Below the pieces are notes generated by a model, which worked only from the letters and a program-made list of their open reading frames with translations, was not told the origin of the DNA and did no database searches. From NCBI GenBank assembly GCA_015680685.1, contig MNCI01014495.1:997802-1061801 (forward strand): a DNA stretch of 64,000 nt. Reading direction: 5' to 3'. Origin of the DNA: Gnetum montanum. Taxonomy: Eukaryota > Streptophyta > Gnetopsida > Gnetales > Gnetaceae. This document shows positions 11,748 to 22,256 of this stretch, in pieces. Each line of letters opens with the position of its first letter. The stretch's first letter is position 1. The position numbers and the translations under genes are program-made.

Positions 11748-12230
11748 TGATGAGTCGTAGTTTTGTAAGCTGCATCAACAAGGCCTCCTTGATGCAGCCT
11801 CATTGATTGGGCCTCGTCGATGAGGCCCCATCAATGCATTGTATCATGTGTCGATGAGGCCCCATTGACGCCATCGATGCATCGTATCATGCATCAATGA
11901 GGCCTTGTCGATGCAGTTTCCACTTTTTGGCTATAAATACACACCTACTAACTGCATTTATGGCACCAAGATTTCAATAATAGTGAAGCTCTTGCAATTT
12001 GTTCATTGAAGGCACCACTTTAGATAAAAATCAAATGCTTCAATTACACTTAACCATACTAGTGTACGTCACAAGTGTAATTGGGAAGACAATGATTGAT
12101 CTTAAGGTAAAGATTCACTTCCTAAAAGACTAGTGTACTGAAAACTACAAAGTTCGTGGAATTCAATCAGATCATGCATGAATGCTTGTGATTCATATGG
12201 TTGGGCGTACGGGTACCTTTTTGTTCATTA
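11748..12230 (+). mobile_element. 3' LTR of element B
   Basis: Starts TGATGAGTCG and ends TTCATTA (decayed CTCATCA). It has a palindrome array at 11768-11932, a TATA box (GGCTATAAATACAC) at about 11930-11943, and the conserved U5 end with GGTACC. At 483 bases it is about half the length of the A LTRs; the middle part with the two hairpin modules is missing. Confidence 0.85.
11768..11932 (+). promoter_or_regulatory. U3 palindrome modules of element B LTR
   Basis: At least three imperfect palindromes built from GGGCCTC/GAGGCCC and CTGCATC/GATGCAG: about 11771-11798, 11807-11828 and 11902-11930, with CGATGCATCG between them. They end immediately upstream of the TATA box. The same words occur in the internal module at 8141. 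Confidence 0.7.
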
Positions 12231-12501
12231 GCAAGCCTGTGTCAAGATCACTCAAGGTTTTCTTGTTAAGCTGGTGCCTCATCTTGGTGAGAATGTTCTA
12301 TTACTGTTACTTGTTCTAAAATTTGAAGAATAGATTCCACTTTGACCTCTTCCCTAAGAGGACTCGTGGCATGGGTTGCAATTGGTTCTTCCTAGGCTTG
12401 TTCTTGGCCCCTTCTTGTTCTTGGCCATTTCTCCTTGAGTTGAGATGATCCTCCTTCCTACGTTTGTTTGCCTTTCGATGCCATCTGCAGTCACAACACA
12501 T
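12231..12501 (-). pseudogene. Start of 3' additional ORF, element D
   Basis: On the minus strand the sequence GTGACTGCAG is followed by ATGGCATCG (ATG at about 12481-12499), a plausible splice acceptor and start. The following ~250 bases align with B at 8643-8820 (shared words AAGGGGCCAA, GGTCAAAGTGGAAT). The longest open frame is Lys/Arg/Gln-rich. It is cut off by the junction with B at 12231; only the beginning of the protein is left. Confidence 0.5.
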
Positions 12502-12929
12502 TCATGGATTAGTAGATATATTATGTAACTTTAAATATTTGGATACCTTATCTTGTTAGTTAGTTACAGTTTGGCTATGGTTTGACCATGGAAAATTGAT
12601 TATTTTTTCTTATTTTATTAATTACTTTTTATTATAAGTGTTACCAAAGCTCGTTGGAAGGGTTTAACTTCTATAATTTGGTGTTTAAATGTTAATTTCT
12701 TAGTTAAACCTTTATGGGAGTTAGAAAAATGATGAAAAATTTTCTATCAAAAATGGCATATTTGTGGCCCCATGACTAAGAGCTTACCTTTGGGAGCTAC
12801 AAGGTCAAAGAACAAAGTTATTTGAACAAACAGTTAGGGAGTTATGGGCTCTAGAAGGTTCTAGGCTCTGAAAATTTGGAAAACTCCCTTAGCATTTACA
12901 AGCAAATGTGAAAATTTCTAAGGGGGTTT
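12502..12929 (-). other. Element D leader between internal promoter and 3' ORF
   Basis: No gene seen. This stretch is shared with B (about 8190-8640) and contains a PPT-like CTTAGTCATGGGG at about 12769-12781 (minus strand). If the internal TATA is used, it would form the leader, possibly with an intron ending at the CTGCAG before the 3' ORF (inference). Confidence 0.5.
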
Positions 12930-13040
12930 ACATATATTTATAGTATTTTTGCGCTATGTCAATAGAGCCACATATATGGGGCCTTGTATATGAATGGGGT
13001 CCATTAATGGGGCTCCATTTATTAGGTCCATAAATGAAAT
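12930..13040 (-). promoter_or_regulatory. Internal promoter-like module, element D
   Basis: On the minus strand a TATA run (ACTATAAATATATG, about 12932-12945) is preceded by repeated words CCCCATTAATGGACCCC, GGAGCCCC and GGCCCC. The D LTR (29236-29303) has the matching words GGACCCCCATTAATG and GGCCC before its own TATA. B has a different module, which again matches B's own LTR. Confidence 0.55.
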
Positions 13041-14515
13041 TTTCAAACTTAAATATTTCAAAAAATACAAGAAATTTTTAAATGAATTTGGGGTTAATGG
13101 AGTTCTAGAAAAGCCAAGAATATGATGAAATCATTGAAGAGGGTCTTTGAAAGCTCAAAAATTCAAAAATTGGATGGATAATGTGTGAATTAAAGACAAC
13201 ATGTAAAGGAGCACATGGTCGGATGTAGAAGATGGATGTACAAAAGATTCTGATTGCAAGAATACCTAAGGATAAGGTGCTTAATGAAGCCAACCAAGAG
13301 ATATGCAAGTGGGTCCTCCCTATAGTAGGCACATCCTTTGTTTACCCTTGCATAACCTCAACCTAAGGAGTCTGTGGGCCCCATAGGCAATTAATGATTG
13401 ATTGAAGTTAAGGACGAAAACCCAGAAGATTCTACCAAAGAATTCAAGTACATCAAACAAAGACATCGAATCAAGAACATGGACACTAATAGTAAGGTGA
13501 GTTATAGGTAGCATAGACAAATGATGGAGACAGTGGAATGAAATTCCAAAGTGAGGTCATAAGAAGTCCCTTATGGATTTGTATTTAAATGACCTGAGAA
13601 GATCCATCCTTAGTCTAGACCAAAACCAACTGCTTTCAATGACTTCGCATCACCACTCTAAGACTAATCCACCCCCTTGAGACACAAGAGTGCTCTCATA
13701 GAAAAATGATTGTTCCTAAAGGAGAAGAAAAGAGAAGTAGAAAGTGAGAGACGACCTTAGTTAGAGGAGACCTTTAGGCATGGGTAACATATCTTTCTAG
13801 TCGCATAACTAGTGCTTGTAGCCAAATTATTTGTCTAAGGGATGTGCTTTGAATTCTCATCAAGTTTTTTTGTTTTTGTTTTTTGTTTTTGGATGGGAAC
13901 CACACCATGCAAAGACTTATTCAACTTCTTGTTATTGGTCAACACGAAATGGTAAGAAGGCTATGAAAACACTCATGCACCCAAGTAAGTAGAAGAGTAC
14001 AAAGAGTATTGAGTCCCCTTGAAGTCACACCCTATGCAAACCTTTGAATCCTTCCCAATTCTAGAAACTACCAAGGTCATAAATTTACTAAAAGTTTATT
14101 TAATGAAAAGGACATCATACTTTCTAAACAAGGAAACCCATAGAGTTTATGGATGGGTGGATGATGTGGGCTCACTACATGTTCCATGAAAAAGAAACCA
14201 TGTCTTAGCCATCAGTACAAAAATTCAAAAATAGAAACTAGACATTAGAAAATAAAACATTAAGCATAAACCACCATTAGTAATAGCTACAACACCATTG
14301 TGTCTTATTGGCACAAAGCATCTTTATTAACAAAAACTAGAAAATCACACTAAAACAAAGTAAAATATATGAGAAAGTGTAAAATACTCAAGAAAAATCT
14401 AAATATACTAATGATGGTGTAAAATAGGAAAAAGTTTTAAAATTAAAAAGGTGTAAATGTGTAAAATAAAAAATAGAAAAACTGAAGAGCCACATATATG
14501 GTTAGCACAAATGGC
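13041..14515 (-). other. Element D 3' noncoding spacer
   Basis: Counterpart of B 6532-8138 in reverse. It contains the conserved words near 13295-13320 and 13890-13915 and a PPT-like motif at 14512-14531. Open frames here are short and not conserved, so no gene is called. Confidence 0.65.
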
Positions 14516-14529
14516 CATCTCCCTCACGA

Positions 14530-15990
14530 TTGAGTTATAAGGAGGAGATCCAAAAAATTGAGCCTGATTGTCCATTCATTGAGATATGTGTTGCATTGAC
14601 TTGCTTAGGCTTGTGGAAAGGCTTTATCTTTTGGATGTTAACCAACTACTTCTTGTTTGGGCTTTTAGATTTTTATATGACCATGGTCCCAAAAGGAAAG
14701 GTTTCATCAATTATATAAGGCTACTTCCACAATGTTTGGAATTTCGTTTTTTGAGGTACATATGTGGGATTCCACTAAAGAGCCTTATCTCGCAATTGGA
14801 ATTTCTCATTCCATATTCTTAGGTCATGTCATTGTTTGCTAAATGCCTTATGCACTTCATTCAAGGATAGAGCTACTAATCAATTTTTTTCTAGCACATT
14901 TAGGTTGATCAATCTTTCTTTTTATGCCAGACTTAGGTCAAGATCTAGGTCACATATTGTTGAGAGTGTATGGAGCTTAGATTGAATTGGGAGCATTGGA
15001 ATTTTTTCATACATCAACTCATAAGGAGAGTAGCCAATAGGAAATTTCCATGTTGATCGGTAGGCCTAAAGGGCATCATTGAGTTTTGTGCTTTAGTCTC
15101 TTCTATATTTGTTAATAGTTCTTGTTAGAATCTTTGTGATCTCCCTATTATTCACCTCTGCTTGACCATTGGCTTGGGGCTAATAGGTGTTGTTAATTTA
15201 TGTTTAACCCCCAAGTGTTGCATGAGTTTTTGAAAAGTAGAACTTGTAAAATGGGTTCTATTGTTAGAAATTAGTGCACGTGGCATCCCAAACATGTTCA
15301 CAACATTTTGTTATACTATTGTTAGAAATTAGTGCACGTGGCATCCCAAACATGTTCACAACATTTTGTTATACAAATCAAGTAGTAGTGAATAATGTAC
15401 AGTCAATGATGGCTATTGCTTCTACCCATTTGGTGTAGTAGTCAATTGCAATGACTATATATGCCTTCTTGTTGGACATGGCTGTGATGGGACCCATGAA
15501 ATCTATGCTCCATATGTCAAAAGATTCTAGTTGTCGAATCCATTATTGAGGGTCCTCCATAGATGTAGCCATCCCACCATCTTGTTGACAATGCTCACAA
15601 GATTAAATAAATTGGTGGGCATCCCTAAAGATTGTGGGCCAATAGTATCTTACCATCAGGATTTTTATGGTTGTGCATCTCCCAACATAGTGGCCCCCAC
15701 AAGGACACTCATGAGTGTCCTGAAGAACACATAATTGATCTACATCAAGTACACACCAACAAACTAGGCCATTAGTGCACACCTTATAAAGGTGTTCATT
15801 GATTTCCATGAAGTGCTCAGCCTGATGAAGAAACTATTGTTTCTTCCTATGGTCTAGATCTTGTAGCATCTCTTGAGTGAGAAGATAGGTGGGGATGCCA
15901 TCATACCAATTTGATTCTATGGGAATTTTCTCATTTATTACACCAATAAAATAGATCAGATAGTGGGATTTCCTCCTCTTTGTTATCCCA
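14530..15990 (-). pseudogene. Integrase, element D
   Basis: Reverse-strand homologue of B integrase. The zinc-binding N-terminal part is seen around 15580-15810 ('RYYWPTIF', then 'SCEHCQQ'). The core follows with 'SIDFMGP' near 15490-15510, keeping the first catalytic Asp that B has lost; 'LISNNRTHF' near 15270 has Asn at the second catalytic position. A 58-base tandem duplication (15258-15373) interrupts this core, with additional stops. The C-terminal domain runs down to about 14530. Confidence 0.85.
15258..15373. repeat. 58-base perfect tandem duplication
   Basis: The unit beginning CTATTGTTAGAAATTAGTGC occurs at 15258 and again at 15316, apparently identical. Fifty-eight is not a multiple of three, so it breaks the integrase frame. 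The lack of differences suggests a recent event or an assembly slip. Confidence 0.9.
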
Positions 15991-16480
15991 TCACAACTGA
16001 GACAAATGGTCATCAACCACATGTTTAGTTTCCTTTTGATCTACCATTGTGAGATTGAATTTCTGCAACAACATCACTAGCCACCGTATGACACGAGGGC
16101 TCACCATTGGCTTGTTCATGAGGAAGCGAATGGCAGTATGGTCTATGTGCATAAATACTTTATATCTAAGCACATAGTACCTGAACTTCTCCAGAGAAAA
16201 TACCACTGCCATCAATTTTTTTTCTATGGTGATGTAGTTTAGTTATGCATCCATAATGTTTCAACCTACGTAATGAATGTAATATGGATATTTCTTATCA
16301 TCCAACTACATAAGTACAACTTCCAAGGCATAGTTAGATGCATCCATCATGATATAGAATGGTTTGGACCAATTAAGTGCTCATAGAATTGATGTCTCTA
16401 TGAGCTTTTGCCTGAGGCTTTGACATGCATTTTCACATTCCTTGGTCTAGATGAAAGGAGAATCTTTCTTTATTAGTTCA
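15991..16480 (-). pseudogene. RNase H, element D
   Basis: Minus-strand blocks 'MAVVFSLEKFRYYVLRYKVFMHIDHTAIRFLMNKP' (about 16110-16215; given here in part) and 'LTMVDQKETKHVVDDHLSQL' (about 15995-16055) match the B RNase H in order and spacing. The region up to 16480 holds the decayed N-terminal part of the domain and the connection to RT. Confidence 0.82.
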
Positions 16481-16489
16481 ACCAATGAT

Positions 16490-17322
16490 TTCTTTATAGA
16501 GAAATTCTCTATAAATCATCGGTAGTAGCTAGTGTGTACAAGGAATGACCGAACATCTTTGATGATTTTTGGTTGGCGAGTGATTCCTTGAATGGCCCTT
16601 ATCTTTTTGGGGTGTACCTTGATCCCTTCCTACAAAATTTTATGCTCCAATACAATACCTTCTTGGACCATGAGATGGCTCTTTTGCCAATTAAGCCACA
16701 AATTTGTTTCCACACATATTTTGAGTACTTGCTCAAGGAGGTCCAAGGCTTGCTCAAATGTAGTGCCATAAGTGGAGAAGTCATTCATAAATATCTTCAC
16801 TCTGTTACTGATTTGCTACTAAAATATGCTTAAGACCAGACATTGGAAAGTGGCAAGAGCATTGCACAAACCAAAAGGTATCTTGCGATATGCAAAGGTT
16901 CCCTAGGGACTTATGAAAGTTGTTTTGGCCTGATCTTCTAGTGCAATCTAGATTTGGTTATAGCCACTATAACCATCTAGAAAACTATAATAGTAATGCC
17001 AAGATAGGGTGTCCAACACCTGATCAACAAATGGCAATGGAAAATTATCTTTCAATGTTGCCATGTTTAATAGCCTAAAGTTGATACAAATCCGCTATTT
17101 GCCACCTCTCTTTGAAACTCTGACAAGTGGATTGATCCACTTGCTATCTGCAATGGGGTAGATGAACCTTGCCTTAAGGAGTTGCTCAATCTCCTCTTTG
17201 ATGATTTGCTTTAATTTTGGATTCAATCACCAATGTGGTTACCTCCTTGGCTTCATGGATAGATTAGTGTAAATGTGGTGCTAGCATATCCATGGATCAA
17301 TTCCAATGAGTTCAAGATATGA
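16490..17322 (-). pseudogene. Reverse transcriptase, element D
   Basis: Minus-strand RT, best recognised by comparison with B: the 'RIYINFRLLN'-type block is near 17060-17100, the 'DGYSGYNQI' block near 16945-16985, and the region of the catalytic F-M-D-D box near 16775-16805. Stops and small indels occur throughout and the longest intact piece is short. The order RT then RNase H then integrase is preserved. Confidence 0.82.
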
Positions 17323-18250
17323 CTAAGTAAAGGCTATTAGCCATCTATTGACCACTTTCAACAATTTTTCTTTTTTCTCATAAGCAAGTTTGACATTAAG
17401 GATGATTAGCTTGCCATTTTTCAAAAATGCATAGTCCATGCCTATATGTAGAGTTTTCAACTCTAGGGGCTCTTTTTTGAAATTCTTAGGGAACTCCAAC
17501 TCTCCCCAATTGGTATCAACATTTTCATCATCAAAGAGTTGGTGATGAACTTGCTCTAGTTCATCCATGCCTGAAACATAAGCACATGTTAGGCTCTTAG
17601 TAGGTTCCATGCACATTGTGCTATCATTTGAATCAACGGTTAACCACTAGATGTCCTCTTATCTTGTGGCTACTGTGTATAGACACCTTTGAATATTTGT
17701 TTCATGTGCACACTTCCTGCATGCAGAAATGAATGCTCATTTCATGAACCAAAGTTTTTGCATGCAATTGCACCATGTATCGCTATACGCGATGCATGGA
17801 ACTTGTCTCATTTTGATCTTTCCAAATGCTTTTTCCTTAGATATCTCTAGGGAAAGTTCTCTAATGTTCATTTTTACATCAACAGTGCTTACCCATGTCC
17901 TTTCCATAATGATTGGCAAGTCCCCCTTACAATTCTCAACCTTGATTACTAGGAAATTACCAAGATAAGACCACCCATAAATAGTGGTCACAATGTCTTC
18001 GACCAATTCCAATGGAACAGTAATGGATTGGTCTGTCAATTCCAATTTGATATTACTCTTCTTGAGAGGCGGTAGGTCTTAGGCAATATACATCTCATGA
18101 GAAATCAAGTTCACATTGGAACCTGAATCAAGAAGAGCTTTACATGGTTCATTCCCAGCAATCTATAAATAGATAAGGGGACTCCCAAGATCAACTAATT
18201 TCCTGGGAAGGTTGCTAGCCTGAATCCAATTAGATACAGCATGAGTGAGC
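17323..18250 (-). pseudogene. Protease and linker, element D
   Basis: The protease active site is intact as ALLDSGSNVNLIS (about 18100-18145, minus strand). The downstream block 17737-18045 ('LVEDIVTTIYGWSY', 'IIMERTWVSTVD') is open for 102 codons. The linker 17323-17616 ('MCMEPTKSLTC...') joins it to RT, as in B. A stop between the two pieces breaks the polyprotein. Confidence 0.85.
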
Positions 18251-18987
18251 ATAACAATATGAATTTTGGATGGCATTTGGTTTAAAGGGGATACGAATAG
18301 AATTGTTTGTAGAGGATGAGGTAGGAGTAGAGTGATTAGCTACCTAAGTCTATGAGGACTTAGTAAGACTATTGATTTGGAAGAATGGTCTTTTATAAGC
18401 ATGAGGTTCCAAACCCCTCGGTTGATGAATTGGTTATAGATTAATGTCCCTGGTAGCATTACGTTGCTATTGCTAGGTTCAAAGTTCACTCTGCATGGAT
18501 GGAGCAAGCGATAGCTATGTTGAGGGTGAAGGAACAGGTGTAGAAATAGGAGGATAAGGATAAAATTTGGCATCCCTCTTGGAATGTGGAGAATGAGCTC
18601 TATAGTATTCAAGAGGGTGGTAGTGATGTTGGAAAGAAGAAACATGACTAGAAGAGTCACGTGGAGACACGAGTTACTAAACATAATACCCATATGAATT
18701 TGGTTACCTATAAGGATACTGCTACCTTGGTGGTGGCATCCCCCATGATTATGGTTGATGCCAATGTTAATATTACTCGTACGTTTGTGGTGGAGTTCCA
18801 CTTGGATAATATTATTTTTGTTGATGGAACTATCTAGGATTGCCTTGTAGATAAGACAATCTTCTCGGTGTTTGCCTTTTTGCTAGTCATGGATTTAGAG
18901 CATACATTCCACACTCCTATAAGTGTGACATGATGGGGCAACATCCCTTAGGATGTTCATATTGGCAGATGTCACACCCATCATCAT
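18251..18987 (-). pseudogene. gag C-terminal part, element D
   Basis: Minus-strand gag end and its Gln/Pro/His-rich tail. The zinc knuckle, C-D-I-C-Q-Y-E-H-P-K-G-C-C, lies at about 18925-18975, just beside the insertion site of element A. The N-terminal part of the same gag continues at 26594 on the other side of A; the five bases ATCAT at each junction are the target duplication. Confidence 0.85.
18983..18987. repeat. Left target-site duplication of element A (ATCAT)
   Basis: ATCAT directly before the LTR start at 18988; identical to 26589-26593 directly after the 3' LTR. Confidence 0.92.
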
Positions 18988-19013
18988 TGATGAGACGTGA
19001 TATGCACAAGCTA

Positions 19014-19104
19014 CGATATCGCGGCCACCGCGATATCGCATCCCCTACGATATTGTGTACGCGATATCGCGTCGTTCCCTGCAATATCGCGTACGCGATA
19101 TCGC
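19014..19104 (+). promoter_or_regulatory. U3 palindrome array, element A 5' LTR
   Basis: Three palindromes upstream of the TATA box: 19014-19038 (arms CGATATCGCGG and CCGCGATATCG, 3-base centre), 19048-19069 (CGATATTGTGTACGCGATATCG-like, one arm decayed) and 19081-19104 (core CGCGTACGCG). The CpG-rich words have survived in otherwise CpG-poor DNA. Confidence 0.8.
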
Positions 19105-19118
19105 GGTCCACCGCCAAA

Positions 19119-19130
19119 TCTATAAATAAG
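19119..19130 (+). promoter_or_regulatory. TATA box, element A 5' LTR
   Basis: TCTATAAATAAG follows the palindrome array by about 15 bases; the same sequence is at 25740-25750 in the 3' LTR and, reversed, near 950 in the first LTR. Transcription would start roughly 30 bases downstream (inference). Confidence 0.75.
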
Positions 19131-19380
19131 AGGTGGCACTCCCCTCATTTCCCATCAGATAGGCATAAAGTAGCGAAGCTCTGGCGGATTGATCACCCCA
19201 GAGATAGAATACTTTCCATGTGCCCGCAGTAGGAGTCCCCCAAGTGAACGATTCTTTATTCGAGCAGCTTTGTACCTAAACGCAAGTTTTGTACAGCAAT
19301 AAAGATGAGCTTTGTGGATAAACCTTGCAATACATGAATAGGTTTAATTAATGTTATTTACTGCTTTCCTAGTAATGCGG

Positions 19381-19554
19381 CATGAGTACGACTTGGTTAC
19401 GAGCATTGACGAATGTGTATGAATAGCCAAGGAATCGGCTACTCATCACGATTAGGTTCTCTCACCCTTATCTCCTAGAACATGTGACAAGTACAACTTG
19501 ATTACGAGCATCTACGGATGTGTATGGCTAGTCAAGGAATTGGCTGCTTGTCAC
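19381..19554 (+). repeat. Two diverged hairpin modules within the LTR
   Basis: 19381-19446 has arms ATGAGTA/TACTCAT around a ~50-base centre; 19494-19554 has arms GTGACAAG/CTTGTCAC around a related centre (both contain GATTACGAGCAT-like and CAAGGAAT words). The centres are alike but the stem bases differ in compensating pairs. Both are present in the 3' LTR (about 26005-26175) and reversed at 510-695. Confidence 0.7.
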
Positions 19555-19967
19555 ACATAGGTTAGTTAGGTGCCTCAGTACGACCGCTTCGAGCACGTGC
19601 ATTACGTGTGGTAATCTCAGTAACGATTAGCATTTGGTAGCCACAGTTGCATCGTTCAGGGTGTGTACGGCAAGTGGGAACGGATGCTAACACTAGGACT
19701 TAGTGTTGTAGTTAGAGTTAGTTTTAGTCTCTCAACCCTTCACCTCTTAGCATAGGAGATAAACCAAAAAATACCAAAAAAATCATATACCTCAGACTTA
19801 CTTAACCATACATCGTGACAACAACAAGTAAGTCTGGGAAGACAACGATTAATTAACCCCAAGTGTTCCTTGCGGCGTTTAGGCATTTAGTCTGCGGAGT
19901 TTGACTAGATCGCGCATGCTACGCTCATTTCGTATGGTTGAGTGTAGGGGTACCTCGCCACTCATCA

Positions 19968-19986
19968 TTGGCACCGTTGCCAAGGA
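19968..19986 (+). promoter_or_regulatory. Primer-binding site, element A (tRNA-Asp-like)
   Basis: TTGGCACCGTTGCCAAGGA directly follows the 5' LTR. It resembles the TGGCGCCGTTGCCGGGGA primer site, complementary to tRNA-Asp, typical of plant Athila/Tat elements, with a few changes. The counterparts in D (28443), E (33848) and H (42060) are decayed forms. Confidence 0.8.
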
Positions 19987-21707
19987 CTAAGTGTTTGTAT
20001 GCCAATTAGAACATTAGGAAATCTTTCACATCATTGTGAGCCTTAATGAACCTTTGGGTTAATTAGTTAATTAAGAACATATATAACAGTGAATAGCACA
20101 CCAATAAAATGGCTTCTTCTCATAAGGTTAACTCACCTAAGGATAACACAGAAGACAGTCAACATCATCCACATAACCTAGACTAGCCAAGTCCTAAATA
20201 GTATACAATAACTTATACTCATCCCGATGAGTATATTCCTGATTACACTTTTACTCTCCATCAGGATGAACAGTTGCGCTAGAGAGATTTGTTTGGTAAT
20301 ATAGTTTTACCATCAAATCGATCTGTTCCGAACATGCTTTTCCGTGCCTTGGCACAGATTGGCATGTGGACTTATTCGCTGAATACGTTGCTGGAAGATA
20401 TCATGTAAGGGATTATCAGCCCACCGCTGCCCAACGTATTCGGGATGAAAGGCGAGAGAGCCAACACTCATTGTTGAAGGGCAAGGTCCCCCATGTCCTT
20501 AGTGAAATAGGAGACAAGGAACCCCTCACAACGAGTTTCTTAGAAAATGATGTTCCTCCTCCTCACAATGGTGAAGAGGTTAGGCATCAAGGCCTTCGAT
20601 CAACTCTACATGCTATGGGCTCTAATCCCCATGAGCACCAACTGTTCACGGCAGGAACAACCACTCACACTAAGGATAGACACTTAGATCGTTACAACGA
20701 TCGGGGCCGAAGCAGCCAAAGAGAAGGTAGGAAACATCGCCATGGCGATGGATCCCCTTCCTCTTCTCCTTCATCTCACCATTCACACTCTCCTTCCACA
20801 TCTGGGTGCAACCATCATGAGCACAACGAAGAGGGTAAAAGTAAGGGAGATGAAAGACCTTGATGGGAGAGTCGAGAGAGAGGACAAGGGCAAGGACATA
20901 GGGGGAGTAGGGAACCACGTAGACATCACAGACGTCATGATAGAGATGATCATGACGAGCCCCTACTCACAACCCAAAGTATGCTTGATATCACAGAGGG
21001 AGTTAGGATCCCCACAAGGCATTTAAAAGACAGTCGGATCAAGCGTTAGAACATAAATAATATCCCACGTTTTGAAGGGGGATACAATGCTGATCCTCAA
21101 CATCATTTACAGGCATTCCACGATGCCTGTGCCTTGCAAAATATAAATAATGAGTGGCAGAAGCTTAAGTTGTTTCCAAGGACACTCACCAAAGAAGCAA
21201 AGAGCTAGTACCAGTCCTTAGAACTGGAAACCATTAGGAGGTGGAGTACGATGCTCGAATTGTTCAACAACAAATATCAAATGTACTCCAGAGTGTTCAA
21301 TTTGTGTAAGCAGATCCAAGGCTGGAAACAAGGTGCTTATGAAACCTTAGATGTTGCCATGGCCCGTTACTATACACTGCTACATCGTTGCTCGAGCCAT
21401 GGGTACGCTAAATGGGATCAACTTCATCACATCGTGGATGGGCTAAGAAATGAAATGAGAAGAACTCTTGGGACTTATGCCCAAGGGAGACTTTCCCAAC
21501 TAAGAGCCCATGAAGTTGAAAGTTTGTTGGAACAAGTAGCGCAAGAAGAGGGTGAGCTACGTAAGAGGGAAAGTGCAGAAGAATACAACCGTGATCCCTC
21601 CCTTCACAAGAAGGAAGTGAAATTCTATGATGAGGAGGATGAGTCACCACTCGAAGAGTTGGTGAATCGAAAAACCTTACCGATCCAAAAGTTAACAACC
21701 GAGGTAT

Positions 21708-21783
21708 NNNNNNNNNNNNNNNNNNNNNNNNNNNNNNNNNNNNNNNNNNNNNNNNNNNNNNNNNNNNNNNNNNNNNNNNNNNN
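21708..21783. other. Assembly gap (N run)
   Basis: 76 unknown bases inside gag of element A. Single Ns also occur at 21999 and 37368. Confidence 0.98.
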
Positions 21784-22256
21784 AAAATTCCTATCTCCAA
21801 TAAGGCTGTGAATTCTGATTCAGACGATGATAGTGGATGTGAGGTCTGCTACTATGACCATCCTAAGGGATGTTGCCCAATTATCTCACATCTGCAGGAG
21901 TCTGGGGTGTACATGTTAAATCCAAGACTTAATCAACAGCAAACACCCCGAAGGTTACCTTATCCACAAGGTAACCCAAGGCAGTTCCACCAACCCTTNA
22001 GTGGAGAAACTTAAGCCCTGCACATAACAAGGGTAAGGCAAAAATTCCTATCTCCAATAAGGCTGTGAATTCTGATTCAGACGATGATAGTGGATGTGAG
22101 GTCTGCTACTATGACCATCCTAAGGGATGTTGCCCAATTATCTCACATCTGCAGGAGTCTGGGGTGTACATGTTAAATCCAAGACTTAATCAACAGCAAA
22201 CACCCCGAAGGTTACCTTATCCACAAGGTAATTCAAGGCAGTTCCACCAACCCTTG
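21784..22256 (+). repeat. ~215-base duplication beside the gap, probably an assembly artefact
   Basis: 21784-21998 and 22042-22256 are nearly identical (a two-base difference in GTAACCC/GTAATTC was noticed). Between them lie an N and the sequence that normally precedes the second copy. The simplest reading is that two contig ends were not merged; a true tandem duplication cannot be excluded. Confidence 0.8.

Larger units (their letters stand above)
1070..12230 (+). mobile_element. Element B: decayed Tat/Athila-like Ty3/gypsy retrotransposon
   Basis: Order of parts: gag remnant, protease, reverse transcriptase, RNase H, integrase, noncoding spacer, 3' additional ORF, polypurine tract, 3' LTR (11748-12230). 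The 5' LTR and primer site are absent; gag starts abruptly beside a reverse LTR at 1069. Many stops sit where Trp, Gln or Arg codons are expected, as from C-to-T decay of methylated cytosines. Domain order (integrase after RNase H) makes it Ty3/gypsy. The relatives in this window have a tRNA-Asp-like primer site, which with the 3' ORF suggests the Tat/Athila branch (inference). It cannot be active. Confidence 0.88.
12231..18987 (-). mobile_element. Element D, 3' half (reverse): aORF to gag
   Basis: Minus-strand Ty3/gypsy element related to B. From right to left it carries gag C-terminal part, protease, RT, RNase H, integrase, spacer, internal promoter-like module and the start of the 3' ORF, which stops abruptly at 12231 against the end of the B LTR. 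Its 3' LTR is not in the window. The element resumes at 26594 beyond the insertion of A. Confidence 0.88.
18988..19967 (+). mobile_element. 5' LTR of element A
   Basis: 980 bases, TGATGAGACG to CCACTCATCA. Contains three GATATC-type palindromes (19014-19104), a TATA box (CTATAAATAAG, about 19120-19130) and two hairpin modules (19381-19446 and 19494-19554). It differs from the 3' LTR by scattered, mostly transition, changes and by about 34 extra bases in the palindrome array. Confidence 0.95.

Noticed and set aside
18930-19232. Forward ORF of 100 codons across the left edge of element A
   Set aside because: It crosses the D/A junction and the palindrome array, whose repeats keep frames open by chance.
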